The notes under the pieces: model-generated | Seen by the model: the letters and a program-made list of their open reading frames with translations, nothing else | The model's database searches: none | What the model was told of the DNA's origin: nothing | Program-made: the position numbers and the translations under genes | Shown: one piece after another, positions 17,718 through 26,629 of the stretch | How the letters are laid out: each line of letters starts with the position of its first letter | Position numbering within the stretch: the first letter of the stretch is position 1 | Assembly: GCF_022810765.1 (NCBI RefSeq) | Contig: NZ_CP094494.1 | Span: forward strand, 2,480,001-2,544,000 | Length of the DNA: 64,000 nt | Reading direction: 5' to 3' | Origin: Winogradskyella sp. MH6 | Lineage (GTDB): Bacteria; Bacteroidota; Bacteroidia; Flavobacteriales; Flavobacteriaceae

Positions 17718-18614
17718 TTAATAACCAGAACTAAAGCAAGATTTATATGCAGGGTGACTTAGAGCATTAGCTTCAAAAGCTTCGCGTATCTCTTTTTTGT
17801 TCATATATTGGGTAATTGTTATTTTCTGTCCTTTTGTTCTTGGAGGTCGTTTATATTTAAATCTAATCTTCGGTTTTTTTGGTGAGTGCTTTTTGGCTTC
17901 ATTGAAATCATCAATAAGAATATTCCAATCTTTAAAATCAATAACAGCTTCAACCCAACTATCAGCTGTTTCAATATATTTATAGAATAAACCATTGGGT
18001 TTTAATATTACAACGCTAGATTTATTTTGAAAAAACAATTTACGCAATTGAGAATTAATTTTTTGCCAATTAATATTGTTGTATATGTAAGTGTCATTAA
18101 AGTCGGTTTCATATAAATACAAGTGCTTTATATTATTTGCTTTAGCGTTTATTGCGCATTTTTTTTGATGATTATCAAATTCAGTTCTACTCCTAAAGTA
18201 GATACTAGGTGTAGTTCTAATTTCAACTGTATCACCATTAATCATTCTATGAATGAAGTATGGTTTTCTGTATTTTCTTATAGCAGAATAACTAAATAAA
18301 GTGTCTCTAAAGTGAATTACTGTAGTTTGGTCTAATTTAAAATTGTATTCTTTTTTTAACATTTTTTTTAAATCGATCAACAAGGAATCATTCAATGTAC
18401 CAAACTCTTCATTCAATTTTAAAACATGTAATTTTCCTGAATCGGTTTTTATGATTTTTTCATGATATATGTAGCTTTTCTTCTTCTTTTTAAATTCATC
18501 TCTTTCTATAGTTTGAAATTCTTCGTTTAGATAAATATTAACTTTATCTTTGTTTTGAGTGAAGCTATTTAAAGCTAGTAATAAAGTAAAAAATAAAGAT
18601 AGAAAATACTTCAT
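17718..18614 (-). CDS. Exported protein of unknown function
   Basis: A 298-residue protein from the ATG at 18614, whose first 20 residues (MKYFLSLFFTLLLALNSFTQ) are a signal peptide. Upstream in-frame starts would overlap nadC and put non-signal residues first. The mature protein is lysine- and tyrosine-rich with no motif I recognise; the last residues include a KKEIREAFEANAL helix. It is divergent from nadC with 25 bases between ATGs, and is probably co-transcribed with rlmH. Confidence 0.7.
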   Translation of the reverse strand: MKYFLSLFFTLLLALNSFTQNKDKVNIYLNEEFQTIERDEFKKKKKSYIYHEKIIKTDSGKLHVLKLNEEFGTLNDSLLIDLKKMLKKEYNFKLDQTTVIHFRDTLFSYSAIRKYRKPYFIHRMINGDTVEIRTTPSIYFRSRTEFDNHQKKCAINAKANNIKHLYLYETDFNDTYIYNNINWQKINSQLRKLFFQNKSSVVILKPNGLFYKYIETADSWVEAVIDFKDWNILIDDFNEAKKHSPKKPKIRFKYKRPPRTKGQKITITQYMNKKEIREAFEANALSHPAYKSCFSSGY

Positions 18615-18639
18615 AGATTCAGATTTAATCCTAAATGTA

Positions 18640-19497
18640 ATGATTTCAAAAGAACAATTCCAAACCGAAATAGATTTAATTATAGCCAATGCCATAAGAG
18701 AAGATGTTGGTGATGGTGACCATAGCTCTTTGGCATGTATACCAGCTTCTGCAACCGGAAAAGCTAAACTTTTAGTAAAGGATGAAGGGATTATTGCAGG
18801 TGTTGAATTTGCAAAACAAGTGTTTGCTTATGTAGATAAAGACATGAAAGTTGAAACACTTATTGAAGATGGGAGTAATGTAAAGTATGGAGATATTGCG
18901 TTTTATGTAGAAGGAGCTTCTCAGTCCATTCTAAAAGCTGAACGTTTAGTCCTAAATGCCATGCAACGCATGAGTGCTATTGCTACTAAAACCAGGAAAT
19001 TTGTGGATTTATTAGAAGGTACAGGTACCAAAATATTAGACACACGCAAAACCACACCAGGCATTAGAGCGCTTGAAAAATGGGCAGTAAAAATTGGAGG
19101 TGGAGAAAACCATAGATTTGCACTATACGACATGATTATGCTAAAGGACAATCATATCGATTTTGCTGGTGGAGTTTCAAAAGCTATTGAAAAAACAAAA
19201 CAATACCTTAAAGACTCTAATAGAGATTTAAAAATTATTGTTGAAGCGCGTGACCTCGAAGAAATTAAAGAGATTTTAGAATGTGGTGGAGTTTACCGTA
19301 TTTTGATTGATAATTTTAATTACGAAGACACCAGAAAAGCAGTAAAACTTATAGGTGACCAGTGTCTTACAGAATCATCGGGAGGTATTAACGAAAAAAC
19401 GGTAAGACATTATGCCGAATGTGGTGTAGATTATATTTCATCAGGTGCCTTAACGCATTCCGTTTATAACATGGATTTAAGCCTAAAGGCAGTTTAA
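18640..19497 (+). CDS. nadC: Nicotinate-nucleotide pyrophosphorylase (carboxylating) NadC
   Basis: Converts quinolinate and PRPP to nicotinate mononucleotide in de novo NAD synthesis. It is 285 residues from the ATG at 18640, where the family's N-terminal helix begins. A longer in-frame reading from 18559 runs into the divergent gene and is rejected. Diagnostic motifs are REDVGDGDHSS, KTTPGIRALEKWAVKIGGGENHR (quoted in part as DTRKTTPGIRALEKWA) and LKDNHID. No nadA or nadB is in the window. The YihY gene starts one base after its stop. Confidence 0.95.
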   Translation: MISKEQFQTEIDLIIANAIREDVGDGDHSSLACIPASATGKAKLLVKDEGIIAGVEFAKQVFAYVDKDMKVETLIEDGSNVKYGDIAFYVEGASQSILKAERLVLNAMQRMSAIATKTRKFVDLLEGTGTKILDTRKTTPGIRALEKWAVKIGGGENHRFALYDMIMLKDNHIDFAGGVSKAIEKTKQYLKDSNRDLKIIVEARDLEEIKEILECGGVYRILIDNFNYEDTRKAVKLIGDQCLTESSGGINEKTVRHYAECGVDYISSGALTHSVYNMDLSLKAV

Positions 19498-19498
19498 T

Positions 19499-20455
19499 AT
19501 GACAAAGCATATAGAAGATAAACTAGATAAAATTCCTGTAATTAATTTATTGGTTCGCTTTTTTAAAGAAATTCGATTACCAGGTTTTGAGGGCTTATCT
19601 ATCTACGATTTGTTAGAACTTTATGTAAGAGGTATTGTAAAAGGTGCATTAACAACAAGAGCTAGTGCCATTGCTTTTAGCTTTTTTACGGCTATTTTTC
19701 CATTTTTACTGTTTGTTATCATCTTAATGCCTTACATACCAATTGAAGGTTTTCAGATAGAGTTTGAACGGTTTCTAAACGATTTTTTACCACCGCAAAC
19801 CTCAGAGTTTTTCTTTGCAAATATTTTTGAAAATATTAGTGGAGGCTCAGGTGCAGGATTGTTGTCTTCGGTATTTTTGCTTTCCATGTTGTTAATGGCC
19901 AATGGTGTAAATGCTGTGTTTTCTGGTTTCGAAAACTCATACCACGAGCAGTTAACACGCAATGTGTTTCAGCAATATATGTATGCGCTTGGCGTGGCTT
20001 TAATTTTGGCGTTTTTGGTGCTTTTAACGGTTGCTATTTTTGGGTATTTTCAAATTTATGTTCTGAGTCCCATCTACGAGAGTTTTAGTGGTGAAGTACT
20101 AGGTGATAATAGTCAAGGGGTGGGCTGGATTATATTTGCAAAATATATGTTCTTTGTTATCATGGTGTACTTGGCAACAGCAACCTTGTATTATTTTGGT
20201 ACCAAAGAAGGAAAAAATACTCGGTTTTTTTCAATAGGAGCCTTACTTACCACATTGCTCATTATTTTAACATCGTATTTATTTGGTATTTATATTGATA
20301 ATTTTTCACAATACAATAAGTTATATGGCTCAATTGGTGCCTTATTAATTCTATTGTTGTACCTCTGGCTTAATGCTAATATTTTGCTTTTGGGTTATGA
20401 GTTGAATGCCTCATTACGATTACTCAAAAAGATTAATACCAATAGCAATAAATAA
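19499..20455 (+). CDS. YihY/BrkB-family inner-membrane protein
   Basis: A 318-residue protein with six transmembrane helices and the family core RASAIAFSFFTAIFPFLLF near residue 60. A charged N-terminal region and KLYGSIGALLILLLYLW near the end also fit YihY/BrkB. The family was formerly annotated as RNase BN, which is now considered incorrect; its function is unclear. It starts one base after the nadC stop (TAATATG), so the two are likely co-transcribed with priA following after 23 bases. Confidence 0.9.
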   Translation: MTKHIEDKLDKIPVINLLVRFFKEIRLPGFEGLSIYDLLELYVRGIVKGALTTRASAIAFSFFTAIFPFLLFVIILMPYIPIEGFQIEFERFLNDFLPPQTSEFFFANIFENISGGSGAGLLSSVFLLSMLLMANGVNAVFSGFENSYHEQLTRNVFQQYMYALGVALILAFLVLLTVAIFGYFQIYVLSPIYESFSGEVLGDNSQGVGWIIFAKYMFFVIMVYLATATLYYFGTKEGKNTRFFSIGALLTTLLIILTSYLFGIYIDNFSQYNKLYGSIGALLILLLYLWLNANILLLGYELNASLRLLKKINTNSNK

Positions 20456-20478
20456 GATTATCACAAGAGTGTTCTAAG

Positions 20479-22932
20479 ATGAACTATTTTCTAGATGTCA
20501 TATTACCAATTCCACTTCAAAAGGCTTTCACCTATCACATTACCGAAGCTGAAGCTCAATTCCTAAAAACAGGAATGCGAGTTGCTGTACCGTTTGGCAA
20601 AAGTAAAATTTACACCGCCTTAGCTTTTAAAATTCATAATAATGCACCTACGGCTTATGACGCTAAAACAATTCATCAAATTCTAGACGAAGCGCCAGTT
20701 ATAACAGAATTACAACTGAAACATTGGCAATGGATAGCCAGTTATTATATATGTAGTTTGGGTGAAGTAATGCGTGCAGCTATGCCAAATGCGTTCATTA
20801 TAGAAAGTGAAACCATCCTTGTAAAAAATGAAAGTGCAGAAGTGTCAGAGGCTGATCTTAAAGATGACGAGTTTTTAATCTACGAAGCCTTACAATATCA
20901 GTCATCTTTAAAGATTGAAGATGTCATTTCTATTTTAGATAAAAAGCGAATTCTTCCTGTGGTAAACCGTTTGGTAGAAAAAGGCGTTCTACAATTACAA
21001 GAAGAACTTTACGAAAAGTACAAACCAAAGTTGGTACGCTACGTAAAGCTTCATACTTCTCACAAATCAGAAGAAAAGCTTCAGGAACTGTTAGAAATTT
21101 TAAGTCGTGCACCCAAGCAGCGTGAAGTTATTTTAAGCTTGTTTACACTTGAAGCTTCAGAACAAAAACCAATTAAAGTTTCAGATTTAAGTGAGCGTAG
21201 TGGAGCGTCGTCAGCAATTATTAAAGCACTGATTGATAAGTCCATTATAGAAGAATATTACATTCAAACCGATAGAGTTCAGTTTGAGGGTGAAGGGGAT
21301 GAGCAAACCAAGCACTTGAGTGATGCTCAAACAAAAGCTCTTGATGGCATTAAAACGGCTTTTGATACCAAGCCAGTAACACTTTTACATGGTGTAACAT
21401 CATCTGGTAAAACCGAGATTTATGTGAAGCTTATAGAAGAGCAACTTAAACTAGGTAAGCAAGTACTATATTTATTACCAGAAATAGCCTTAACAACACA
21501 GTTAGTTCAACGGCTACAGGATTATTTTGGTGAAAAGGTTGCGGTCTTTCATAGTAGATATTCTAGCAACGAGCGGGTGGAGGTGTGGCACAATCTAAAA
21601 AACAATTTAGAAAAAGCACAATTGGTAATTGGAGCACGCTCGTCTTTACTATTGCCTTTTTCTAATTTAGGATTAATTATTGTTGATGAAGAACATGAGC
21701 AATCCTACAAACAATTTGATCCTGCACCACGATATCATGCCAGAGATGCAGCTGTGGTATTAGCTAATATTCATAAAGCTAAAACCCTCTTAGGATCAGC
21801 AACTCCAAGTTTAGAAAGTTATTTTAACACTAGCCAAGGCAAATATGGATTTGTAGAATTAAAAACACGTTTCAACAATGTGTTAATGCCAGATATCGAG
21901 TTGGTGGATTTAGCAGATAAGTACAAACGCAAGCGTATGAAAGGTCATTTTTCGGATCGTTTAATAGAAGAAATGACTGAAACTTTAGACGAAGGTTTTC
22001 AAATTATATTATTTCAGAATAGAAGAGGGTTTTCGCCAATTGTAGAGTGTACAACCTGCGGTAATTCACCACAATGTCTTAATTGCGATGTAAGTTTAAC
22101 ATACCATCAATACAGAGACCAACTACGTTGTCATTATTGTGGCTACCATACAGTAACACCAAAAACATGTCAGGCTTGTGGAAATGCTACATTAGACACA
22201 AAAGGTTTTGGCACAGAACAGATAGAAGAAGAAGTAAAAGTGCTTTTTCCGGAAAGGAAAGTGGCGCGTATGGATTTAGACACTACTCGAGGAAAGCATG
22301 GGTTTGAAAAAATCATTAATAAGTTTGAACAACGAGAGATAGATATTTTGGTAGGGACACAAATGCTTACTAAGGGTTTAGATTTTAGACACGTGAAACT
22401 GGTTGGTATAATGAATGCCGATAACTTGCTCAACTTCCCAGATTTTAGAGCACACGAACGAAGTTATCAGTTAATGACCCAAGTGTCTGGTAGAGCTGGC
22501 CGTACAGATATAAGAGGAAAAGTGTTAATTCAAACCTATAATCCACACCATAATATTCTACAACAGGTTTCTACAAATGCTTATAAAGAAATGTTTGCAG
22601 AGCAAATGAATGATCGGTACAATTTTAAATATCCACCAATTTATCGTTTAATTAAAATTACATTAAAACATAAGGATTATAACAGAGTCAATTTAGCTGC
22701 AGATTGGTATGCTAAATCACTGCGACAAGTGTTTAAAACAAATGTTTTAGGACCTGAGTTTCCACCAATTTCTAGAATAAGAAACTTGTTTAATAAAAAT
22801 ATCTTAATTAAGATTCCTCAAAATCAATCTTTGTCAAAAACCAAAGAAGCTATTCTGAAAATTGACAACAGTTTTAATGCTGTTAAGGATTTTAGGTCTG
22901 TTAGGGTAATTCTTAATGTAGATAACTATTAA
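20479..22932 (+). CDS. priA: Primosomal protein N' (PriA helicase)
   Basis: Superfamily 2 DNA helicase that restarts stalled replication forks by loading the replicative helicase. The 817 residues contain an N-terminal DNA-binding domain (1-105) and Walker A GVTSSGKTEIY (about 308). They also contain DEEHEQSYKQ (Walker B), a zinc-binding region with CTTCGNSPQCLNC, CHYCGYH and CQACGN, and motif VI QVSGRAGR. Length is typical for Bacteroidota. A strong hairpin terminator follows at 22937-22968. Confidence 0.97.
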   Translation: MNYFLDVILPIPLQKAFTYHITEAEAQFLKTGMRVAVPFGKSKIYTALAFKIHNNAPTAYDAKTIHQILDEAPVITELQLKHWQWIASYYICSLGEVMRAAMPNAFIIESETILVKNESAEVSEADLKDDEFLIYEALQYQSSLKIEDVISILDKKRILPVVNRLVEKGVLQLQEELYEKYKPKLVRYVKLHTSHKSEEKLQELLEILSRAPKQREVILSLFTLEASEQKPIKVSDLSERSGASSAIIKALIDKSIIEEYYIQTDRVQFEGEGDEQTKHLSDAQTKALDGIKTAFDTKPVTLLHGVTSSGKTEIYVKLIEEQLKLGKQVLYLLPEIALTTQLVQRLQDYFGEKVAVFHSRYSSNERVEVWHNLKNNLEKAQLVIGARSSLLLPFSNLGLIIVDEEHEQSYKQFDPAPRYHARDAAVVLANIHKAKTLLGSATPSLESYFNTSQGKYGFVELKTRFNNVLMPDIELVDLADKYKRKRMKGHFSDRLIEEMTETLDEGFQIILFQNRRGFSPIVECTTCGNSPQCLNCDVSLTYHQYRDQLRCHYCGYHTVTPKTCQACGNATLDTKGFGTEQIEEEVKVLFPERKVARMDLDTTRGKHGFEKIINKFEQREIDILVGTQMLTKGLDFRHVKLVGIMNADNLLNFPDFRAHERSYQLMTQVSGRAGRTDIRGKVLIQTYNPHHNILQQVSTNAYKEMFAEQMNDRYNFKYPPIYRLIKITLKHKDYNRVNLAADWYAKSLRQVFKTNVLGPEFPPISRIRNLFNKNILIKIPQNQSLSKTKEAILKIDNSFNAVKDFRSVRVILNVDNY

Positions 22933-22936
22933 GCAT

Positions 22937-22968
22937 AAAAAATCCCAACAAAACTGCTGGGATTTTTT
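22937..22968. terminator. Bidirectional intrinsic terminator after priA
   Basis: AAAAAATCCCA (22937-22947) pairs perfectly with TGGGATTTTTT (22958-22968) across a 10-base loop, with A and T runs on both sides. It serves priA from the left and can stop the minus-strand LytTR regulator transcript from the right. Confidence 0.85.
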
Positions 22969-23011
22969 ATGTCAATGTGTATTGAGATGTTCTGAAAAAA
23001 GGGTAGTGATT

Positions 23012-23707
23012 CTACATATTATTCAAAGCATCTACTAATTGTGTCTTCTTATTTCGACTCAAAGGAATCTCATAAGCACCTACTTCAACATTCTTACTGT
23101 TAAAGCGATCAATTTTATCTAAATTCACAATGTAGGATTTGTGAATTCTCAAAAACTTTCCTTCCGGTAATTCTTTTTCAAAAGCTTTCATTGTAGATAA
23201 AACTACAAGGCTGTTTTCTTCTGTTACAACTTTTACGTAATCGCCTAAAGCTTCAATCCATTTAATATCCTTTATATAAACTTTACGTTTTTTAAGGTTA
23301 CTCTTCACAAAGATGTGCTCGCCATCAGTTTCGTTAAAGTCTAATTTTAACTTATGCTGTTCAATAGCTTTTTCAACAGCAGTATTAAAACGTTCTTTTG
23401 TGATTGGTTTTTGAAGATAGTCGGTAGCATCGTAATTAAATGCTTTAAAAGCATATTCGGTTTTACCTGTAACAAAAATAATTTGGGGTTTGTTGTTGAG
23501 TACATCTAGGAGTTCAAAACCGTTTAATACAGGCATCTCTATATCTAAAAAGATAAGATCTACCTTGTGCGTATTAAGACCGTTTTTTGTTTCTAACGCA
23601 CTGCTGTACTCTGCAATAAGGTTAAGTGAGGAATGGTTCTCAATTAACTTTACTATAGAGAGGCGCTGAATCGCAGAATCATCAACAACTACACAGTTTA
23701 AAGTCAT
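23012..23707 (-). CDS. LytTR-family response regulator
   Basis: A 231-residue two-component response regulator. The receiver domain (1-120) has the acidic pair VDD at 8-10 and phospho-acceptor Asp55 in FLDIEMP. The TGKTEYAFKAF and YLQKP motifs complete it. The C-terminal LytTR DNA-binding domain (about 132-231) shows IKWIEALGDYVKV and the FLRIHKSYIVN motif. No partner histidine kinase lies nearby, so the kinase is encoded elsewhere. Confidence 0.93.
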   Translation of the reverse strand: MTLNCVVVDDSAIQRLSIVKLIENHSSLNLIAEYSSALETKNGLNTHKVDLIFLDIEMPVLNGFELLDVLNNKPQIIFVTGKTEYAFKAFNYDATDYLQKPITKERFNTAVEKAIEQHKLKLDFNETDGEHIFVKSNLKKRKVYIKDIKWIEALGDYVKVVTEENSLVVLSTMKAFEKELPEGKFLRIHKSYIVNLDKIDRFNSKNVEVGAYEIPLSRNKKTQLVDALNNM

Positions 23708-23844
23708 AACATTAATATTTTATTAGGTTAAGATATCGACAATAGTACAATAATTTCGGTTAAAAAACAAATTTTACCGACAAACTGTAAAATTTAACAT
23801 AAACTTTAGGGCAAAAATTGTTTAAAACTTTCAAATAAAAAACA

Positions 23845-23875
23845 TTGCCAAAATTAGAAATATTACTTATTTTTG
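23845..23875 (+). promoter_or_regulatory. Promoter of the rpsF-rpsR-rplI operon
   Basis: TTG at 23845-23847 and TATTTTTG at 23868-23875 are separated by 20 bases, a textbook Bacteroidota promoter. Transcription would begin near 23882 and give a leader of about 28 bases before the rpsF ATG. Confidence 0.7.
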
Positions 23876-23909
23876 CACCCGTTTTAACAATAAACAAATA
23901 TAATTTATT

Positions 23910-24248
23910 ATGAATCATTATGAAACTGTTTTCATCTTGAATCCCGTTTTATCTGAAGACCAGATAAAGGAGACAGTTAAGAAATATGAGGATTTTCTCG
24001 TTTCTAAAGGAGCAAAGATGATAGCTAAAGAAGATTGGGGCTTAAAAAAATTAGCTTACCCAATCCAAAACAAAAAAAGTGGTTTTTATCACTTATTTGA
24101 GTACCAAGTAGCTGGTGAAGTTATTGAAACTTTAGAGTTAGAGTTTAGACGTGATGAGCGTTTTATGCGTTACTTAACTGTAAAATTAGACAAGCACGCA
24201 ATTGCTTGGGCTGAGAAGAGAAGACAAAGAAACAAACAAAAAGCTTAA
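23910..24248 (+). CDS. rpsF: 30S ribosomal protein S6
   Basis: Binds 16S rRNA together with S18 in the platform of the small subunit. The 112 residues begin [17 protein letters not shown] and include [10 protein letters not shown] and [18 protein letters not shown], all standard for S6. It is the first gene of the conserved S6-S18-L9 operon, with rpsR starting two bases later. Confidence 0.97.
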   Translation: MNHYETVFILNPVLSEDQIKETVKKYEDFLVSKGAKMIAKEDWGLKKLAYPIQNKKSGFYHLFEYQVAGEVIETLELEFRRDERFMRYLTVKLDKHAIAWAEKRRQRNKQKA

Positions 24249-24250
24249 TT

Positions 24251-24547
24251 ATGTCATCAATAGAACAACAAGCAAAAGGAAAAAAAGATGGTGAGATTAG
24301 ATATCTTACACCATTAAATATAGAGACACAAAAAACGAAGAAGTATTGTCGTTTTAAAAAGTCTGGTATTAAGTACATTGATTACAAAGATCCAGATTTC
24401 TTATTAAGCTTTGTTAATGAGCAAGGTAAATTGTTACCAAGACGTTTAACAGGAACTTCTTTAAAATACCAAAGAAAAGTATCTGTGGCAGTAAAAAGAG
24501 CTAGACACTTAGCTTTAATGCCATATGTTGCTGATTTATTAAAATAA
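24251..24547 (+). CDS. rpsR: 30S ribosomal protein S18
   Basis: Forms the S6/S18 heterodimer on the 30S platform. The 98 residues include the S18 signature [19 protein letters not shown] and [20 protein letters not shown], followed by [10 protein letters not shown]. It is slightly longer at the N-terminus than the E. coli protein (about 75 residues), as is usual in this phylum. It lies 12 bases before rplI. Confidence 0.97.
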   Translation: MSSIEQQAKGKKDGEIRYLTPLNIETQKTKKYCRFKKSGIKYIDYKDPDFLLSFVNEQGKLLPRRLTGTSLKYQRKVSVAVKRARHLALMPYVADLLK

Positions 24548-24559
24548 AATATCATAACA

Positions 24560-25021
24560 ATGGAACTTATATTAAAACAAGACGTTGAGAATTTAGGATT
24601 TAAAGACGATATTGTAACAGTTAAGAGCGGTTATGGTAGAAACTTTTTAATTCCTCAAGGACATGCTGTAATGGCTACAGCTTCTGCTAAAAAAGTTTTA
24701 GCTGAAACATTAAAGCAACGTGCTTATAAAGAAAAATCTGTTATAGCTGAAGCAGAAAAAACAGCAGAATCTTTAAAAGCATTAGAGATTAAAATTACTG
24801 CAAAGGCAGGTACAGGTGCAACAGCTGGAGATAAACTATTTGGTTCTATAACTAATATGGATTTAGCTGAAGCATTGAGAAACGAAGGTCACGAAGTTGA
24901 TAAAAAGTATATTTCTATCAACGGTGGTAATATTAAGCGTTTAGGTCAGTACGAAGCAGTAATTCGTTTACACAGATCTGTAAATGTTGATTTTACTTTT
25001 GAGGTTATTGCAGAAGCTTAA
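24560..25021 (+). CDS. rplI: 50S ribosomal protein L9
   Basis: Large-subunit protein at the base of the L1 stalk. The 153 residues have the N-terminal 23S rRNA-binding domain (MELILKQDVENLGFKDDIVTV, quoted as LKQDVENLGFKDDI; and GYGRNFLIPQG). These are followed by the long connecting helix and the C-terminal domain with TAGDKLFGSIT. It ends the operon, with a hairpin terminator 27 bases after the stop. Confidence 0.97.
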   Translation: MELILKQDVENLGFKDDIVTVKSGYGRNFLIPQGHAVMATASAKKVLAETLKQRAYKEKSVIAEAEKTAESLKALEIKITAKAGTGATAGDKLFGSITNMDLAEALRNEGHEVDKKYISINGGNIKRLGQYEAVIRLHRSVNVDFTFEVIAEA

Positions 25022-25048
25022 TAGCTTTCAAATTAAATATTAATAAAG

Positions 25049-25076
25049 ACCGTTTAGTTTTCTAAGCGGTTTTTTT
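25049..25076 (+). terminator. Intrinsic terminator after rplI
   Basis: ACCGTTTAG (25049-25057) pairs with CTAAGCGGT (25062-25070) with one G-T wobble and a TTTT loop, followed by six T. It closes the rpsF-rpsR-rplI operon just before the GDPD gene. Confidence 0.8.
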
Positions 25077-25090
25077 ATTCAATGATTTTC

Positions 25091-25966
25091 ATGAAAAGAC
25101 TTTTTGTACTATTACTCTTTGTATTTAGCTTAATAGCTTGTAAAAACACAAGTCAAAATGAGCAGTTAAAACAAGTAACGACGTCTAAGCTCATTCAAAA
25201 ATTTAGAGCTTCAAAGTCAGATTACCCAAAAATTAGTGTGCACAGAGGAGGAAAAGGTATTAAGCATTATCCAGAAAATTGTTTGGAAACTTTACAATAT
25301 GTAAGTGATAGTATTTCGGCAATTTTTGAAATAGATGTTGCTCAAACCAAAGATGGAAAATTAGTCTTAATGCATGACAATTCTATAGATAGAACTACAA
25401 CAGGAAGTGGTTTGGTAAAAAACCTTACTTATAATGAATTAAATAGTTATAATCTGGTAGATGATTACGGAAACCAGACCAATTATAAAATTCCTTTATT
25501 TTCAGAGGTTCTAAAATGGAGTAGGGAAAACAATGTTATTTTAACAATAGATATTAAGCGAAGTGTTAGTCAAGAAGATGTTATAAAAGCTATTGAATCG
25601 GCTAATGCAAAAGATATAAGCATTATTATAACTTATGATGTTGAGCAAGCTAAATCGGCTTATAGATTAGCTCCAGGTTTATTACTTTCGGTTTCAGCAA
25701 GAAACGATGAAGAATTTGATAAATTATTGAAAACCGAAATACCTACCGAAAACATGCTTGCTTTTACAGGTACTCGTTTGTCTGACAAATCTTTATATCA
25801 AAGGCTTCATAATGAAGATATAGTTTGCATTTTAGGCACACTTGGTAACTTGGATAGACAAGCAGAAGCAAGAGGTGACGATATGTATTTAAGTTGGATA
25901 AAACTTGGTGCAGATATTTTAGCCACAGACAGACCTTTTGAAGCGCATAAAGCAATAAACCAATAA
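25091..25966 (+). CDS. Glycerophosphodiester phosphodiesterase lipoprotein
   Basis: Hydrolyses glycerophosphodiesters to glycerol-3-phosphate and an alcohol, probably in the periplasm. The ATG at 25091 is chosen because MKRLFVLLLFVFSLIAC is a lipoprotein signal with Cys17; an in-frame ATG at 25082 adds only three residues. The GDPD TIM-barrel motifs are present: VHRGGKGIKHYPENCLET (catalytic His and the Glu in PEN), IFEIDVAQTKDGKLVLMHD, and SRSV-type late strands ending ADILATDRP. It lies between the rplI terminator and the DUF6495-like gene. Confidence 0.9.
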   Translation: MKRLFVLLLFVFSLIACKNTSQNEQLKQVTTSKLIQKFRASKSDYPKISVHRGGKGIKHYPENCLETLQYVSDSISAIFEIDVAQTKDGKLVLMHDNSIDRTTTGSGLVKNLTYNELNSYNLVDDYGNQTNYKIPLFSEVLKWSRENNVILTIDIKRSVSQEDVIKAIESANAKDISIIITYDVEQAKSAYRLAPGLLLSVSARNDEEFDKLLKTEIPTENMLAFTGTRLSDKSLYQRLHNEDIVCILGTLGNLDRQAEARGDDMYLSWIKLGADILATDRPFEAHKAINQ

Positions 25967-25971
25967 TTCTA

Positions 25972-26445
25972 ATGAAATACGCAAGATTAACAAAAGAACA
26001 ATTTGAAGAGTTACACCAAGAGTTTATTAATTTCTTGGCAACACAGTCTATTACTGCAGATGAGTGGGAAGATATTAAGACAAATAAACCTGAAGCAGCT
26101 GAGCAAGAATTAGACATCTTTAGTGACTTGGTTTGGTATGGTGTATTGAGTAAGGTAGAATACCTAGAGCATATTTCTTCAAATCAAATACATCTTTTTA
26201 AGTGTAGAGAAAATGACATGCACCTAATCGCCATCAAGTTAAAGGAAGATAAGGCAGATTTAACTACAAAAGAAGGGTTTCAGTGGTTAAGGGATAATTT
26301 ATTGTCTGATGATATTGAATTTTTCAACGCTAAGAAAGACTATTCAGACGATAAGCATCAGGATATTTTTAAGCTAATTCAGCAAGGAGCTAATATTACT
26401 AAAGGAGAATTATTTCAATATTTTGAAAAACTTATGAGGCAGTAA
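25972..26445 (+). CDS. Conserved Bacteroidota protein, probably DUF6495
   Basis: A 157-residue acidic soluble protein beginning MKYARLTKEQFEELHQEFIN. The run TADEWEDIKTNKPEAAEQEL and the end KGELFQYFEKLM are features I associate with a conserved family restricted to this phylum (probably DUF6495; recalled, not verified). There is no signal peptide. It follows the GDPD gene by five bases and is likely co-transcribed. Function is unknown. Confidence 0.7.
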   Translation: MKYARLTKEQFEELHQEFINFLATQSITADEWEDIKTNKPEAAEQELDIFSDLVWYGVLSKVEYLEHISSNQIHLFKCRENDMHLIAIKLKEDKADLTTKEGFQWLRDNLLSDDIEFFNAKKDYSDDKHQDIFKLIQQGANITKGELFQYFEKLMRQ

Positions 26446-26446
26446 T

Positions 26447-26627
26447 CTAAAAGCCTCTACTTTGTTCTTTACGTTCTTTGGCTCGCTTTTGTTTTAGGTC
26501 TTTTTTTTTGTCTTTCTACAGAACCGAATTTTCTATGATAGGGTAGAGGTCCTCCAAAATCTTTATCGACATCGTCAAGTAGTAAGTTTCGGATAAAATT
26601 ATTTATTCGGTTAAAAAATTTAAGCAT
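26447..26627 (-). pseudogene. Small basic protein gene with a one-base homopolymer frameshift
   Basis: From the ATG at 26627, two bases after the permease stop, a frame encodes 39 well-behaved residues (MLKFFNRINNFIRNLLLDD..., including GGPLPYHRKFGSVER). It then meets nine A on the coding strand (T run at 26501-26509). As written it stops after 52 residues at 26469. With eight A it continues as QKKDLKQKRAKERKEQSRGF to a TAG at 26447 (59 residues). The extended tail looks like the natural one. A sequencing error, a real frameshift or A9 transcriptional slippage are all possible. Confidence 0.6.
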
Positions 26628-26629
26628 AA

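Noticed and set aside
18559..18695. Long starts for both nadC and the divergent exported protein
   Set aside because: The two extended readings would overlap each other; family alignment and the signal peptide support 18640 and 18614.
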